Origin: Peptococcaceae bacterium BRH_c23
Lineage (GTDB): Bacteria > Bacillota_B > Desulfitobacteriia > Desulfitobacteriales > Desulfitobacteriaceae
Reading direction: 5' to 3'
DNA length: 8,083 nucleotides
Assembly (NCBI GenBank): GCA_000961805.1
Contig: LADV01000140.1
Coordinates: 1-8,083, forward strand
This document shows, piece after piece, positions 1-5,552 of the stretch. A program made the position numbers and the translations under genes. Below the pieces are notes generated by a model. The model was not told the origin of the DNA. It was given only the letters and a program-made list of their open reading frames with translations, and did not search any database. Position 1 is the stretch's first letter; each line of letters starts with the position of its first letter.

Positions 1-1339
1 CTAAAAGAACATTTTCAAAATACGGCCACTGGTTCAACCCATAGTTTACTGCATCATAGAAATGAGTTTTAGGAACAGCATTTCGTTTCATCTCTTTAAG
101 CCACGCCAAAAAAGCGTCCATTACCGGTTTTAGTAAGGTAAGACGTTTTTTATAACGTTCTTCAATGGAATAGTTTTTTAATTTTTCGTCTATATCGAAG
201 AGGGTGTCACAAAACTGAAGTCCCTCATAAGAAGCAGTTGTTTTCTTTTCTTCTTCCGAAAGAGACTGGATGCAATTTGTGAACCGCCGTCGCAGATGAG
301 CCAGGCATCCAACTACCGTTATATCGGAGTTTAATTTATGATATACCTCATATCCATCCGAGTGGAGAAATCCAAGGTATCCCTTAAGAAATTCCTCGGC
401 GGATTCAAAGGCTCTACTTTGATGATATTCGAAGTAGACAATAGGCGTATCATGAATGCCTGTACAATACATCCACATATAGCTTTTCTGTTTGGCATCA
501 CGACCAGGTTCCCTAACAACTTGAACGAATGTTTCGTCAGCGTGTAAAATCTCCTTCTTCAAAAGGGTTTCACGCATGTGATTATATATTAGGGAAAAAT
601 GATCCTCGGCACACTTTAGTACCCAGTTGGACATGGTCTGCCTTGATATTGCAACGTCATAGCGTTCAAATTCTTTTTCCTGACGGTCAAGGGGCATGGC
701 GTTCACATATTTGCCGTTTAGGATAGCCGCAATTAGTTCTGCGCTGGCAAAACTGCCAGGGATAGGCTGTTTGGGCATATCAGCACGGACAAAAGGGATC
801 TTATCTCCTTCTGCCTGGGTTTGTTCACAATTTCGGCAGGTATATACATGCCGGCGGTGTTCTTCCACTTCCATATGGGAGGGCACAAACTTTAGAATCT
901 TTGTAACCTCTACCTTCATGTCGTGGAGAGAATTATCGCATTTGGGGCAGCTTCTTTGTTCCTCCGGAAGTTCATGCTCAATAACGGTTACAGGAAGACC
1001 GGAAAGATCCCGTTCTTTCTTACCCTTTGTCTTTTTCTTGCGCTTCGGTTTAGCCACGGAATCCTCGAAGGAGGGTTCAGCAGCACCGGGATTTGCCAGA
1101 GCCTCAGCTTCATTAAAGAAAGACGGTTGCTCATAGCCTTCCGGGTAAGTAACGGAATCGGAAGAAGAACCAAAACGGTTTTTGTTGGACAATTTTATTT
1201 GCTCCATCATCCATTTAATGTTTCGATTCATTTCCTCCAGAAGTTTTGCCTGCTGACGGCAGATATTAATAAGCTCCTCACGGGACATTTGCTCATAATT
1301 TAGTTGTGTGTTTTCAGGTATTATAATCGGTGTTTTCAT
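1..1339 (-). CDS. tnpC: IS66-family transposase TnpC, C-terminus outside the window
   Basis: The DDE transposase of the IS66 element, which cuts and joins the element ends. The minus-strand frame from ATG at 1339 stays open for 446 codons to the window edge with no frameshift. Visible in order: a Leu/Met-rich helical leader (about 20-50), a Lys/Arg-rich linker (about 97-110), a zinc-finger-like part with C131-P-K-C134 and C168-R-N-C171, and then the catalytic core with HADET (D268) and HSDGY (D328) followed by CLAHLRRRF, the IS66 signature region. The catalytic Glu, normally in an EISNNxAER segment, would fall just past the edge. IS66 TnpC is normally a little over 500 residues, so roughly the last tenth to fifth is missing here. 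The ribosome binding site is weak, which is compatible with low expression. The plus-strand ORFs across this region are shadows. Confidence 0.93.
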   Translation of the reverse strand, partial: MKTPIIIPENTQLNYEQMSREELINICRQQAKLLEEMNRNIKWMMEQIKLSNKNRFGSSSDSVTYPEGYEQPSFFNEAEALANPGAAEPSFEDSVAKPKRKKKTKGKKERDLSGLPVTVIEHELPEEQRSCPKCDNSLHDMKVEVTKILKFVPSHMEVEEHRRHVYTCRNCEQTQAEGDKIPFVRADMPKQPIPGSFASAELIAAILNGKYVNAMPLDRQEKEFERYDVAISRQTMSNWVLKCAEDHFSLIYNHMRETLLKKEILHADETFVQVVREPGRDAKQKSYMWMYCTGIHDTPIVYFEYHQSRAFESAEEFLKGYLGFLHSDGYEVYHKLNSDITVVGCLAHLRRRFTNCIQSLSEEEKKTTASYEGLQFCDTLFDIDEKLKNYSIEERYKKRLTLLKPVMDAFLAWLKEMKRNAVPKTHFYDAVNYGLNQWPYFENVLL

Positions 1340-1434
1340 AGATCCAGTATATCAGAAATGGGTAGAAATCGACAGGAAAACCCTGTAAATTGACCAAAAT
1401 TCGCCGAAAATATGCGGAATTAAGATTGTAAAAA

Positions 1435-1791
1435 CTAGATAACTATTCTCTGTTTTACCTCCTTGTGAGCCTGGGGCTGATCCATAGGAAGGCCATCAAG
1501 GAGCCAGCGAAATTCTCTTTCAGAAACAGTTATGACAATACGGTTTTCATCAAACTTCCACTTGAAAGTGCCCTTGCTTAACTTACGGTAATATAACCAC
1601 CATCCATTATTCTGCCATCTTAAGCATTTTATCTTGTCACCTTTTTTATTGCAGAATACGTAAAGGCAGTCAGCAAAAGGATCAAGTTTAAATTTAAGCT
1701 TTATAATGGCTGTAAGACCTTCTATTGATTTGCGCATATCACATGGCGAGGTCGAAAGAAAGATTTTTTGACCAATCGAAGTTTCTAGCAT
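1435..1791 (-). CDS. tnpB: IS66 accessory protein TnpB (Orf2)
   Basis: Small accessory protein of IS66 elements, needed for transposition in studied members; its biochemical role is unclear. The 118-residue product is the normal family length. It carries the diagnostic CDMRKSIEGL segment near residue 17, followed by the conserved LYVFCNKKGDKIKCLRW stretch and WLLDGL near the C-terminus. The ATG at 1791 overlaps the end of tnpA by 7 bp. The only Shine-Dalgarno-like bases (GGAG) sit almost directly against the ATG, so translation is probably coupled to tnpA. This is not the RNA-guided TnpB of IS605 elements found further right; the two only share a name. Confidence 0.93.
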   Translation of the reverse strand: MLETSIGQKIFLSTSPCDMRKSIEGLTAIIKLKFKLDPFADCLYVFCNKKGDKIKCLRWQNNGWWLYYRKLSKGTFKWKFDENRIVITVSEREFRWLLDGLPMDQPQAHKEVKQRIVI

Positions 1792-2102
1792 ACTCCATGG
1801 ATTGCGGCAATAACTTCCGTCAAGGTGGAACGGTCAAATCCAGGCTGAATTTCCACGGAAAACGGTCCAACCTTAATAACAATTGGTGAAACTTTAGTTT
1901 CTAAAGAATTATTCACTGCAATTGTCACCCAGCCTTCTTCATTTGATCTTGAATTTTCTTCTGTCTTAATCTTGTTAAGCCAGTAACGCAATGTAGAAGT
2001 CTTAACGTTATTTTCCTTACACCACTCTGGGATAGACAAGCCGGATTCTTTGAAGGAATTAATTTGACTGCTACGGGATTCGGGAATTTTCCCCACTGAC
2101 AT
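1785..2102 (-). CDS. tnpA: IS66 accessory protein TnpA (Orf1), HTH-like
   Basis: First gene of the IS66 operon, a small protein of the IS66 Orf1 / transposase-8-like group, probably DNA-binding. The N-terminal part reads as a helix-turn-helix: SGLSIPEWCKENNVKTSTLRYW at about residues 20-41. The rest is a beta-rich segment ending in FDRSTLTEVIAAIHGVC. I prefer the ATG at 2102 (105 residues, MSVGKIPES) to a TTG at 2117, because a perfect GGAGG lies at 2111-2115 with normal spacing to the ATG and the TTG would overlap that site. The stop overlaps the tnpB start. Its ribosome binding site lies partly in an inverted repeat described separately. Confidence 0.9.
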   Translation of the reverse strand: MSVGKIPESRSSQINSFKESGLSIPEWCKENNVKTSTLRYWLNKIKTEENSRSNEEGWVTIAVNNSLETKVSPIVIKVGPFSVEIQPGFDRSTLTEVIAAIHGVC

Positions 2103-2104
2103 TA

Positions 2105-2138
2105 ATAATACCTCCAATCAATTTGATGAAGGTATTAT
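2105..2138 (-). promoter_or_regulatory. Inverted repeat that can sequester the IS66 tnpA ribosome binding site
   Basis: ATAATACCT (2105-2113) and AGGTATTAT (2130-2138) form a perfect 9-bp inverted repeat with a 16-nt loop. On the minus strand the downstream arm includes the last three bases of the GGAGG Shine-Dalgarno of tnpA. The upstream arm starts only 17 bp inside the element tip. A transcript entering from outside would contain both arms and hide the site, whereas a transcript starting inside the loop would not. Such protection is known for IS10 and IS200; applying it here is inference. Confidence 0.45.
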
Positions 2139-2985
2139 CTCACAGCTAAAGTTACGATACCATGTGCAAAGTATTTGACACTTACGTACATTCCCTCTAA
2201 AGCATACTGTAAGAAAGCAAAGGTAGGAGAATCCTGAAGCTTTGCCCCGTTATAGCCAATTTTGGGGAGTTCACCCGTCCATTCTTTGCGTCCTTTTCTC
2301 AATTTATATTGAATGAGCGCCCGTATTAACAAGGATACATTCAGTAGCATCATCAATGCTCTCACTCGATGAGGATGCTTTAAAAAGATAACTGAGGCAA
2401 GGCAGGGTTCCTTGTAGTACCTGAAATCAATCTCAACCACCATCTGATCCTTGTAATAGGCCACAATATCCTTATCGGTGGCTTCCTCAACAGGGACATT
2501 GGAGACCAGCACGAAACATTCTTCCGATTGTTTGAGTGTTTTAGCCTTTTCCTCATCAAGTCCTGCGATGCTGATATTGATTTTCCATGTGGATTTATAT
2601 TCATTTGGAACTTGCACTTTCAACGAAGGTCTGCCCGGTCTGCGTTTTAGTATTTTTGTCTCTTCAAATACGCCCTGACATACATAGGCTAGCTTACTGT
2701 GTTTTTTGGTAAATCGTTCCCATTCCGCGACGGCATCCGCTTCACAGGCAAAGGTCTTTTTCGACACCTCTTCAATGGCTGTCTCCAGGATGTGGCGCTG
2801 TCGCTCTATTTTGTTGTCATATCGGGAATCCCCAGCTGAACTCTTTACCACGATGACTCGTAAATCCGTCTTCTCAAATTCTTCTTTAAACGGTTGTACG
2901 CTATAGTTGCAGGCTTTTTTGCTTTTGCCAAGGACTCCAATATCCTGCCATTGGTTATCCTTGTAGGCTTTTTCTACCATTCTAT
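2135..2985 (-). pseudogene. IS1634-type transposase remnant, truncated at both ends
   Basis: C-terminal half of a DDE transposase of the IS1634 group (normally about 500-600 residues). An open minus-strand frame covers about 280 residues. It includes SSAGDSRYDNKIERQRHILE, a basic KRRPGRPS linker, ECFVLVSNVP, and the family's strongest segment: DIVAYYKDQMVVEIDFRYYKEP, which holds the presumed catalytic Glu, followed by FLKHPHRVRALMMLLN. The frame formally extends to 3019, but its first dozen residues are antisense to dsrJ, so the real transposase sequence starts near 2985. The last six codons before the stop come from the tip of the inserted IS66. With no N-terminal half, and with the first catalytic Asp missing, the protein cannot be an active transposase. 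The plus-strand ORFs here are shadows. Confidence 0.82.
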
Positions 2986-3249
2986 CAGTGTATCGAGTCA
3001 ACAGAATATATGAGGGCAAATCATATGAAACTGCTAAAACAATGGAGAGATGAAGCCGTGCGCGAAGGCAAAACGGAATATATTAATAGTCAAGGAAAGT
3101 CATTCGATATTAGTCTTCAAACGTGCTTGAACTGTCATCATGACCCTGTATCAAGTACGTCTGATCAATTCTGTGTTTCATGCCATAATTATGCTGCTGT
3201 AAAGGCAAACTGTTGGAGTTGCCATTTGCAACCGGTTCATCCATCCTGA
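2986..3249 (+). pseudogene. dsrJ: DsrJ, triheme cytochrome c subunit of DsrMKJOP, 5'-truncated
   Basis: DsrJ is the periplasm-facing triheme c-type cytochrome of the DsrMKJOP membrane complex, which links the quinone pool to sulfite/sulfate reduction. Reading upstream of the first ATG (3010), the same frame gives CIESTEYMRANHMKLLKQWR, matching the conserved DsrJ block whose Cys is the unusual haem ligand. CLNCH, CVSCH and CWSCH follow, giving the three haem sites, and the protein ends PVHPS as family members do. The N-terminal signal anchor (roughly 40-60 residues) is missing, and an IS1634 remnant starts immediately to the left. From ATG 3010 only a 79-residue product without export signal could be made, so haem attachment is not expected. 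No dsrM, K, O or P neighbour is present, so this is a stranded fragment. An intact copy elsewhere in the genome is likely but not visible here. Confidence 0.78.
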
Positions 3250-3273
3250 TTCTTTTATAAATAGCAAGATCTA

Positions 3274-3417
3274 ATGAATTCAGACCCGAATGTTAAAGCC
3301 CACATGGGACAAGATAATCTTGATAGAATGAACCAATTTATGACTCAATCTGGAGGAAACATGATGACCAACGGAAGTGGTGTTACAAGTTCTGGGAGTG
3401 CGATGATGAATTTCTAG
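3274..3417 (+). CDS. Met/Asn/Gly-rich small ORF, unknown function
   Basis: A 47-residue frame begins MNSDPNVKAHMGQDNLDRMN and continues with a low-complexity tail rich in Met, Asn, Gly and Ser, ending AMMNF. There is an in-frame stop 10 bases before the ATG, so it is not simply the tail of a longer open frame, but the ribosome binding site is poor (only AAG at a plausible distance). It starts 25 bp after dsrJ on the same strand. The regular N-terminal half looks like protein rather than noise, and the Met-rich tail is reminiscent of metal-handling or extracytoplasmic proteins, though no signal peptide is seen. I do not recognise the family; it could be the end of a gene truncated by the same deletion that hit dsrJ. 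Confidence 0.35.
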   Translation: MNSDPNVKAHMGQDNLDRMNQFMTQSGGNMMTNGSGVTSSGSAMMNF

Positions 3418-3436
3418 AGTCATACTAAGTACAGGG

Positions 3437-3476
3437 AACCAATTTTATGAGTTTACCCATTGTGGTTGCTTTTTTT
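3437..3476 (+). terminator. Weak intrinsic terminator candidate
   Basis: AACCA (3437-3441) pairs with TGGTT (3463-3467) and is followed by GC and a run of seven T. The stem is short and the loop long, so this is a marginal call. Its position right after the small ORF at 3274-3417 fits. Confidence 0.3.
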
Positions 3477-3487
3477 AAACTTAAGAA

Positions 3488-3506
3488 TATAGGGTAGCCC
3501 CCTATA
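3488..3506. promoter_or_regulatory. GC-tract inverted repeat, candidate operator
   Basis: TATAGGG (3488-3494) and CCCTATA (3500-3506) form a perfect 7-bp inverted repeat around TAGCC. It lies just upstream of a ribosome binding site (GGTGGTGAG) and the small ORF at 3532. A G/C tract flanked by TAT/ATA is the general layout of operators of the CsoR/RcnR family of metal-sensing repressors. No such regulator is in the window, and no convincing -35 element accompanies the TATACT at 3503-3508, so the assignment is tentative. Confidence 0.25.
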
Positions 3507-3531
3507 CTATACTCAAAATGGTGGTGAGTGA

Positions 3532-3669
3532 ATGAACGGGCTGGTCAAAGAAATAAAACACATGAAATCTCTGCGTCAGAGAACGGTTAGAAACTGGAGA
3601 CACGGAGGTAGTGGACGAAGTACTAAAAACGGTGTTTCGCATGATGAGATAAACATCAGTAAACAATAA
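3532..3669 (+). pseudogene. Small ORF, possibly a frameshifted Spo0E-like gene
   Basis: The open frame from ATG 3532 encodes 45 residues beginning MNGLVKEIKHMKSLRQ, preceded by a good ribosome binding site (GGTGGTGAG). After that point the frame turns into an unconvincing Arg/Gly/Ser-rich stretch, whereas the +1 frame reads RLETGDTEVVDEVLKTV and is much more protein-like. The original frame then ends VSHDEINISKQ. Spliced together, the three pieces resemble the Spo0E-like aspartyl-phosphatase pattern (EIxxxRxxL, ExGD, EVLxxS, DExI) found in many small Firmicute proteins that dephosphorylate Spo0A. This needs two compensating frameshifts, so it would be a decayed gene. The IS200/IS605 element ends 4 bp after the stop codon. 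Family assignment is a guess from short motifs. Confidence 0.3.
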
Positions 3670-3850
3670 ACATTGACACTCCCCATCGATAAATCTAGGG
3701 GATTCTTGGGAAAGACCGTCTATTGACAGTTTATTAACCAAGCTATCCTTGCATGTCCTGCAATTAGTTAGTTGCATCTCATACAGCTAACAATCTAAGT
3801 CCTTCTGCTAGTATGTTGTGCGAAGCATTAATATCTCTATCGTGCTCCGT
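3653..3850 (-). ncRNA. Predicted omega/reRNA of the IS605 TnpB, with flank-derived guide
   Basis: In characterised IS200/IS605 elements the TnpB guide RNA comes from the 3' end of tnpB and the element's right end, and its last 16-20 nt come from the host flank just beyond the cleavage site. By analogy the scaffold would cover the tnpB 3' end through the right-end hairpin to TCAA at 3673. The guide would be the next 20 nt on the minus strand (3672 down to 3653), inside the flanking small ORF. The 5' boundary is approximate and the structure was not folded; the call rests on position and family knowledge. Confidence 0.4.
3681..3701 (-). repeat. IS605 right-end subterminal hairpin
   Basis: On the minus strand CCCC pairs with GGGG, TAG faces CGA with one A-G mismatch, and one T stays unpaired on the 3' side of the stem; the loop is ATTTAT. 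Length, arm sequence and position of the bulged T match the left-end hairpin. Its foot is preceded by GAAT (3702-3705) and it is followed by AGTG and the TCAA cleavage site. Confidence 0.85.
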
Positions 3851-4876
3851 CTGGCAATTAGGACACAACCATACTCTCAAATTTAGATCCTTAACGTCTC
3901 TATTTCGGTATCCACAGCAAGAACAAAGTTGACTTGATGGAAATGACATGCCTATGACAACAATCGTTCTGCCATACCAAGTTGCCTTGTATTCTAGCAT
4001 TGATCTAAACTTAGCCCACGAAACGTCGGCTATAGATTTCGCTAATTTGTGATTTTTAATCATATTCCCTACGCTTAAATCCTCTAAGGAAATAATTTGA
4101 TTCTCACTAATTACCTTAGTGGATAGTTTCTGTAGGAAGTCATTCCGCCGATTAGCTATTTTCTCATGGAGTATAGCTACTTTGTTTCTCACTTTATGAC
4201 GATTACTACCCCCTTTCTTCTTTCGGGAAAGGGACTTCTGAAGTCGTGATAAACGTAGTTCTTCCTGCCGATAGTGTTTAGGATTCGCTACTTTTTCTCC
4301 AGTGGATAATATGGCAAAGTCTTTAACACCTAAGTCAATTCCGACCATCTGCTTAACTTCAGGAAGGTGAACTATTGGAGTATCCACTAGGATCGATACA
4401 AAGTATTTTCTCGCTGGATTACGACGAATTGTAGCATTAATGATCTGCCCTGCAACCTCTCTCGACTTAGCAAATTTGACGAGACCAAGTTTAGGCAGCT
4501 GTATTGTGTTGCCAATTACCTTGATCGCTGTACCATTATTTTTACTGGTGTAGGATTGAACCGGATTCTTTTTAGACTTGAATCTAGGAAAGCCTAGTTT
4601 CTCTTTAAAAAATCTCTGATAGGCAAAGTCTAAGTCCTTTAGTGTCGCTTGAAGTGATGTCGAATCAATTTCTTTCAGCCAAGGAAGTTCTTTCTTGAGT
4701 TGTGTTAGGTTTAAGCAACACTGATTAAATCCAAGAGTTCGCTTTTCCTCTTCCCAAAACCACTTTCGTTCAGCCAAGAAGTGATTAAACACAAAGCGAT
4801 TACAACCTATGGATTTAGCAATCAGAACTTCCTGTTCCTTATTGGGATACAGTCTAAATTTAAAGGCTTTATGCAA
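3779..4876 (-). CDS. tnpB: TnpB, RNA-guided RuvC nuclease of the IS605 element
   Basis: TnpB is the ancestor-like relative of Cas12, a nuclease guided by an RNA from the element's right end that cuts DNA next to the target motif and helps retain the element. The 365-residue product looks complete. It has the N-terminal [11 protein letters not shown] start, [11 protein letters not shown] (about 24-34), RuvC-I GIDLG (D181), RuvC-II SLEDL (E265), the zinc ribbon CSCC (318-321) with CPNC (338-341), and Ruv[12 protein letters not shown] (D348). All three catalytic acids and all four zinc Cys are present. The start codon is TTG at 4876 (MHKAFKF), supported by a GGAGGT ribosome binding site that overlaps the tnpA stop. 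The spacing to tnpA is 6 bp, so the two are co-transcribed. By analogy the target-adjacent motif should resemble TTAC. It is unrelated to the IS66 TnpB at 1435-1791. Confidence 0.95.
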   Translation of the reverse strand: MHKAFKFRLYPNKEQEVLIAKSIGCNRFVFNHFLAERKWFWEEEKRTLGFNQCCLNLTQLKKELPWLKEIDSTSLQATLKDLDFAYQRFFKEKLGFPRFKSKKNPVQSYTSKNNGTAIKVIGNTIQLPKLGLVKFAKSREVAGQIINATIRRNPARKYFVSILVDTPIVHLPEVKQMVGIDLGVKDFAILSTGEKVANPKHYRQEELRLSRLQKSLSRKKKGGSNRHKVRNKVAILHEKIANRRNDFLQKLSTKVISENQIISLEDLSVGNMIKNHKLAKSIADVSWAKFRSMLEYKATWYGRTIVVIGMSFPSSQLCSCCGYRNRDVKDLNLRVWLCPNCQTEHDRDINASHNILAEGLRLLAV

Positions 4877-4882
4877 CGATTG

Positions 4883-5290
4883 CTACCTCCTTTCAGAAAC
4901 CTTCTGACTTTCGATATACTGCTTCACAATAGCTAACGGCGCACCACCAACGGTAGAAATAAAATAGGAATTAGTCCATAAGGTTGGCAATTTAGTGGTG
5001 AGTTCTTTGAATTCCTTTCTAAGTATTCTCGACGTTTTTCCTTTGATCGCTTTGATCACCTTATGAACCCCGAATTGAGGATCTACTTCAATTTGAAGAT
5101 GCACGTGGTCAGGCATAATCTCCAGTTCTATTAGCTCAGACTGAAGTTCTTCGCATATCTCCCTTATCAACTCCTTTAAGCAAACTTCAATTTGACCGAC
5201 CAAAACTTTCCTGCGGTATTTTGGACACCAAACCACATGGTACTTGCATGAGTAGACAATGTTGTTGTTAGATTTGTATTTTACTTCCAT
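4883..5290 (-). CDS. tnpA: TnpA, Y1 HUH single-strand transposase of the IS605 element
   Basis: Y1 transposase that excises and inserts the element as single-stranded DNA, recognising the subterminal hairpins. From ATG 5290 the product is 135 residues, within the usual family size. Visible motifs are the YHVVWCPKYRRKVL strand near the N-terminus (17-30), the HUH motif PDHVHL (H62, H64), and the nucleophile Y125 in IVKQYIESQ. A longer frame from 5329 would add 13 residues (MLYYIHTFSIILS) that family members lack, and its start lies upstream of the predicted -10 box, so 5290 is preferred. The predicted promoter lies so close that the transcript may be nearly leaderless. The stop is 6 bp from the tnpB start and overlaps its ribosome binding site. 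The protein appears intact. Confidence 0.95.
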   Translation of the reverse strand: MEVKYKSNNNIVYSCKYHVVWCPKYRRKVLVGQIEVCLKELIREICEELQSELIELEIMPDHVHLQIEVDPQFGVHKVIKAIKGKTSRILRKEFKELTTKLPTLWTNSYFISTVGGAPLAIVKQYIESQKVSERR

Positions 5291-5297
5291 ACTCAAT

Positions 5298-5326
5298 ATT
5301 ATACTAAACGTATGTATATAATACAA
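5298..5326 (-). promoter_or_regulatory. Predicted sigma-A promoter of IS605 tnpA
   Basis: On the minus strand TTGTAT (5326-5321) and TATAAT (5303-5298) are separated by 17 bp, which is close to consensus. Only 7 bp separate the -10 box from the ATG at 5290, so initiation would fall at or next to the start codon. Confidence 0.55.
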
Positions 5327-5350
5327 CAAAATGTTAGAATTGCCTTATAT

Positions 5351-5371
5351 CCCCATAGTTGAAACTAGGGG
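5351..5371 (-). repeat. IS605 left-end subterminal hairpin
   Basis: On the minus strand CCCCTAG pairs with CTA-T-GGGG, leaving one T unpaired on the 3' side and a TTTCAA loop. The AAAG guide (5372-5375) sits at the 5' foot, and the TTAC cleavage site is 17 nt from the foot. A stem with a single bulged base is the hallmark recognised by Y1 transposases. Confidence 0.87.
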
Positions 5372-5411
5372 CTTTACGGCAACAAGTGGTAAATTTCATA
5401 TAGCCTCATGA

Positions 5412-5552
5412 ATCACTTCCACCCGCTCAGCGGGTGGTTTGCTCTAGCCCTATAAGGGCTGGGTACAGGCTGAGCCTAAAGGCTTACTGAAAGTTCCGCC
5501 AACCGCACTCCGCCCCGAACTACCCCTAAAGGGGTTGTGGGGCTATTTTTTC
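5412..5552 (+). ncRNA. HEARO-like structured RNA (IscB/IsrB omega RNA relative)
   Basis: Successive hairpins occur on the plus strand: 5419-5437; AGCCC/GGGCT at 5446-5460; AGCC/GGCT at 5473-5484; and a long nested stem GCCCC...CCCC-TAAA-GGGG...GGGGC at 5512-5543 followed by TATTTTTT. Between the second and third sits ACAGGCTGAG (5465-5474), which matches the core ACAGGCUGAG of IscB omega RNA. The later CCGCACTCC stretch also resembles the GACGCACCC part of that RNA as I remember it. The final stem plus T-run could be both part of the fold and an intrinsic terminator. An alternative is another clostridial structured RNA; a covariance-model search would decide. Confidence 0.5.
5512..5551 (+). 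terminator. Intrinsic terminator at the end of the HEARO-like RNA
   Basis: GCCCC (5512-5516) pairs with GGGGC (5539-5543) around an inner CCCC-TAAA-GGGG hairpin, followed by TATTTTTT. GC-rich stem plus T-run on the plus strand. Confidence 0.5.

Larger units (their letters stand above)
1..2155 (-). mobile_element. IS66-family insertion sequence, one end outside the window
   Basis: Three genes in the classical IS66 order tnpA-tnpB-tnpC lie on the minus strand and account for nearly the whole span. The inner end is placed at 2155: reading the minus strand, the element begins GTAACTTTAGC, and a GTAA tip is usual for IS66 terminal inverted repeats. The neighbouring IS1634-type reading frame changes there from family-like residues to a short unrelated tail (VTLAVR, then stop). 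The other end lies left of position 1, so the matching inverted repeat and the 8-bp target duplication cannot be checked. The 95 bp between tnpC and tnpB (1340-1434) hold nothing I recognise. Confidence 0.88.
3673..5388 (-). mobile_element. Complete IS200/IS605 element with tnpA and tnpB
   Basis: Both ends can be defined from structure. On the minus strand the left end follows a TTAC target (plus 5389-5392), runs 17 nt to a subterminal hairpin, and has AAAG directly at the hairpin foot. The right end has GAAT directly before a second hairpin and finishes in TCAA (3673-3676). TTAC/AAAG and TCAA/GAAT are exactly the cleavage-site/guide pairs established for IS608. The size of 1716 bp and the tnpA-tnpB order are typical. 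There is no terminal inverted repeat or target duplication, as expected for single-strand peel-and-paste transposition. Both genes appear intact, so the element may be active. Confidence 0.88.

Noticed and set aside
338..1303. Series of plus-strand ORFs at the left end
   Set aside because: All are antisense to the uninterrupted IS66 TnpC frame on the minus strand, which carries the family motifs.
3502..3777. 91-residue minus-strand ORF after IS605 tnpB
   Set aside because: It runs through the IS605 right-end hairpin and cleavage site into the flank, which real element genes do not, and its composition is unconvincing.
4883..5329. Longer IS605 TnpA start at 5329
   Set aside because: The 13 extra residues are not family-like and the start lies upstream of the predicted -10 box; ATG at 5290 fits the family.
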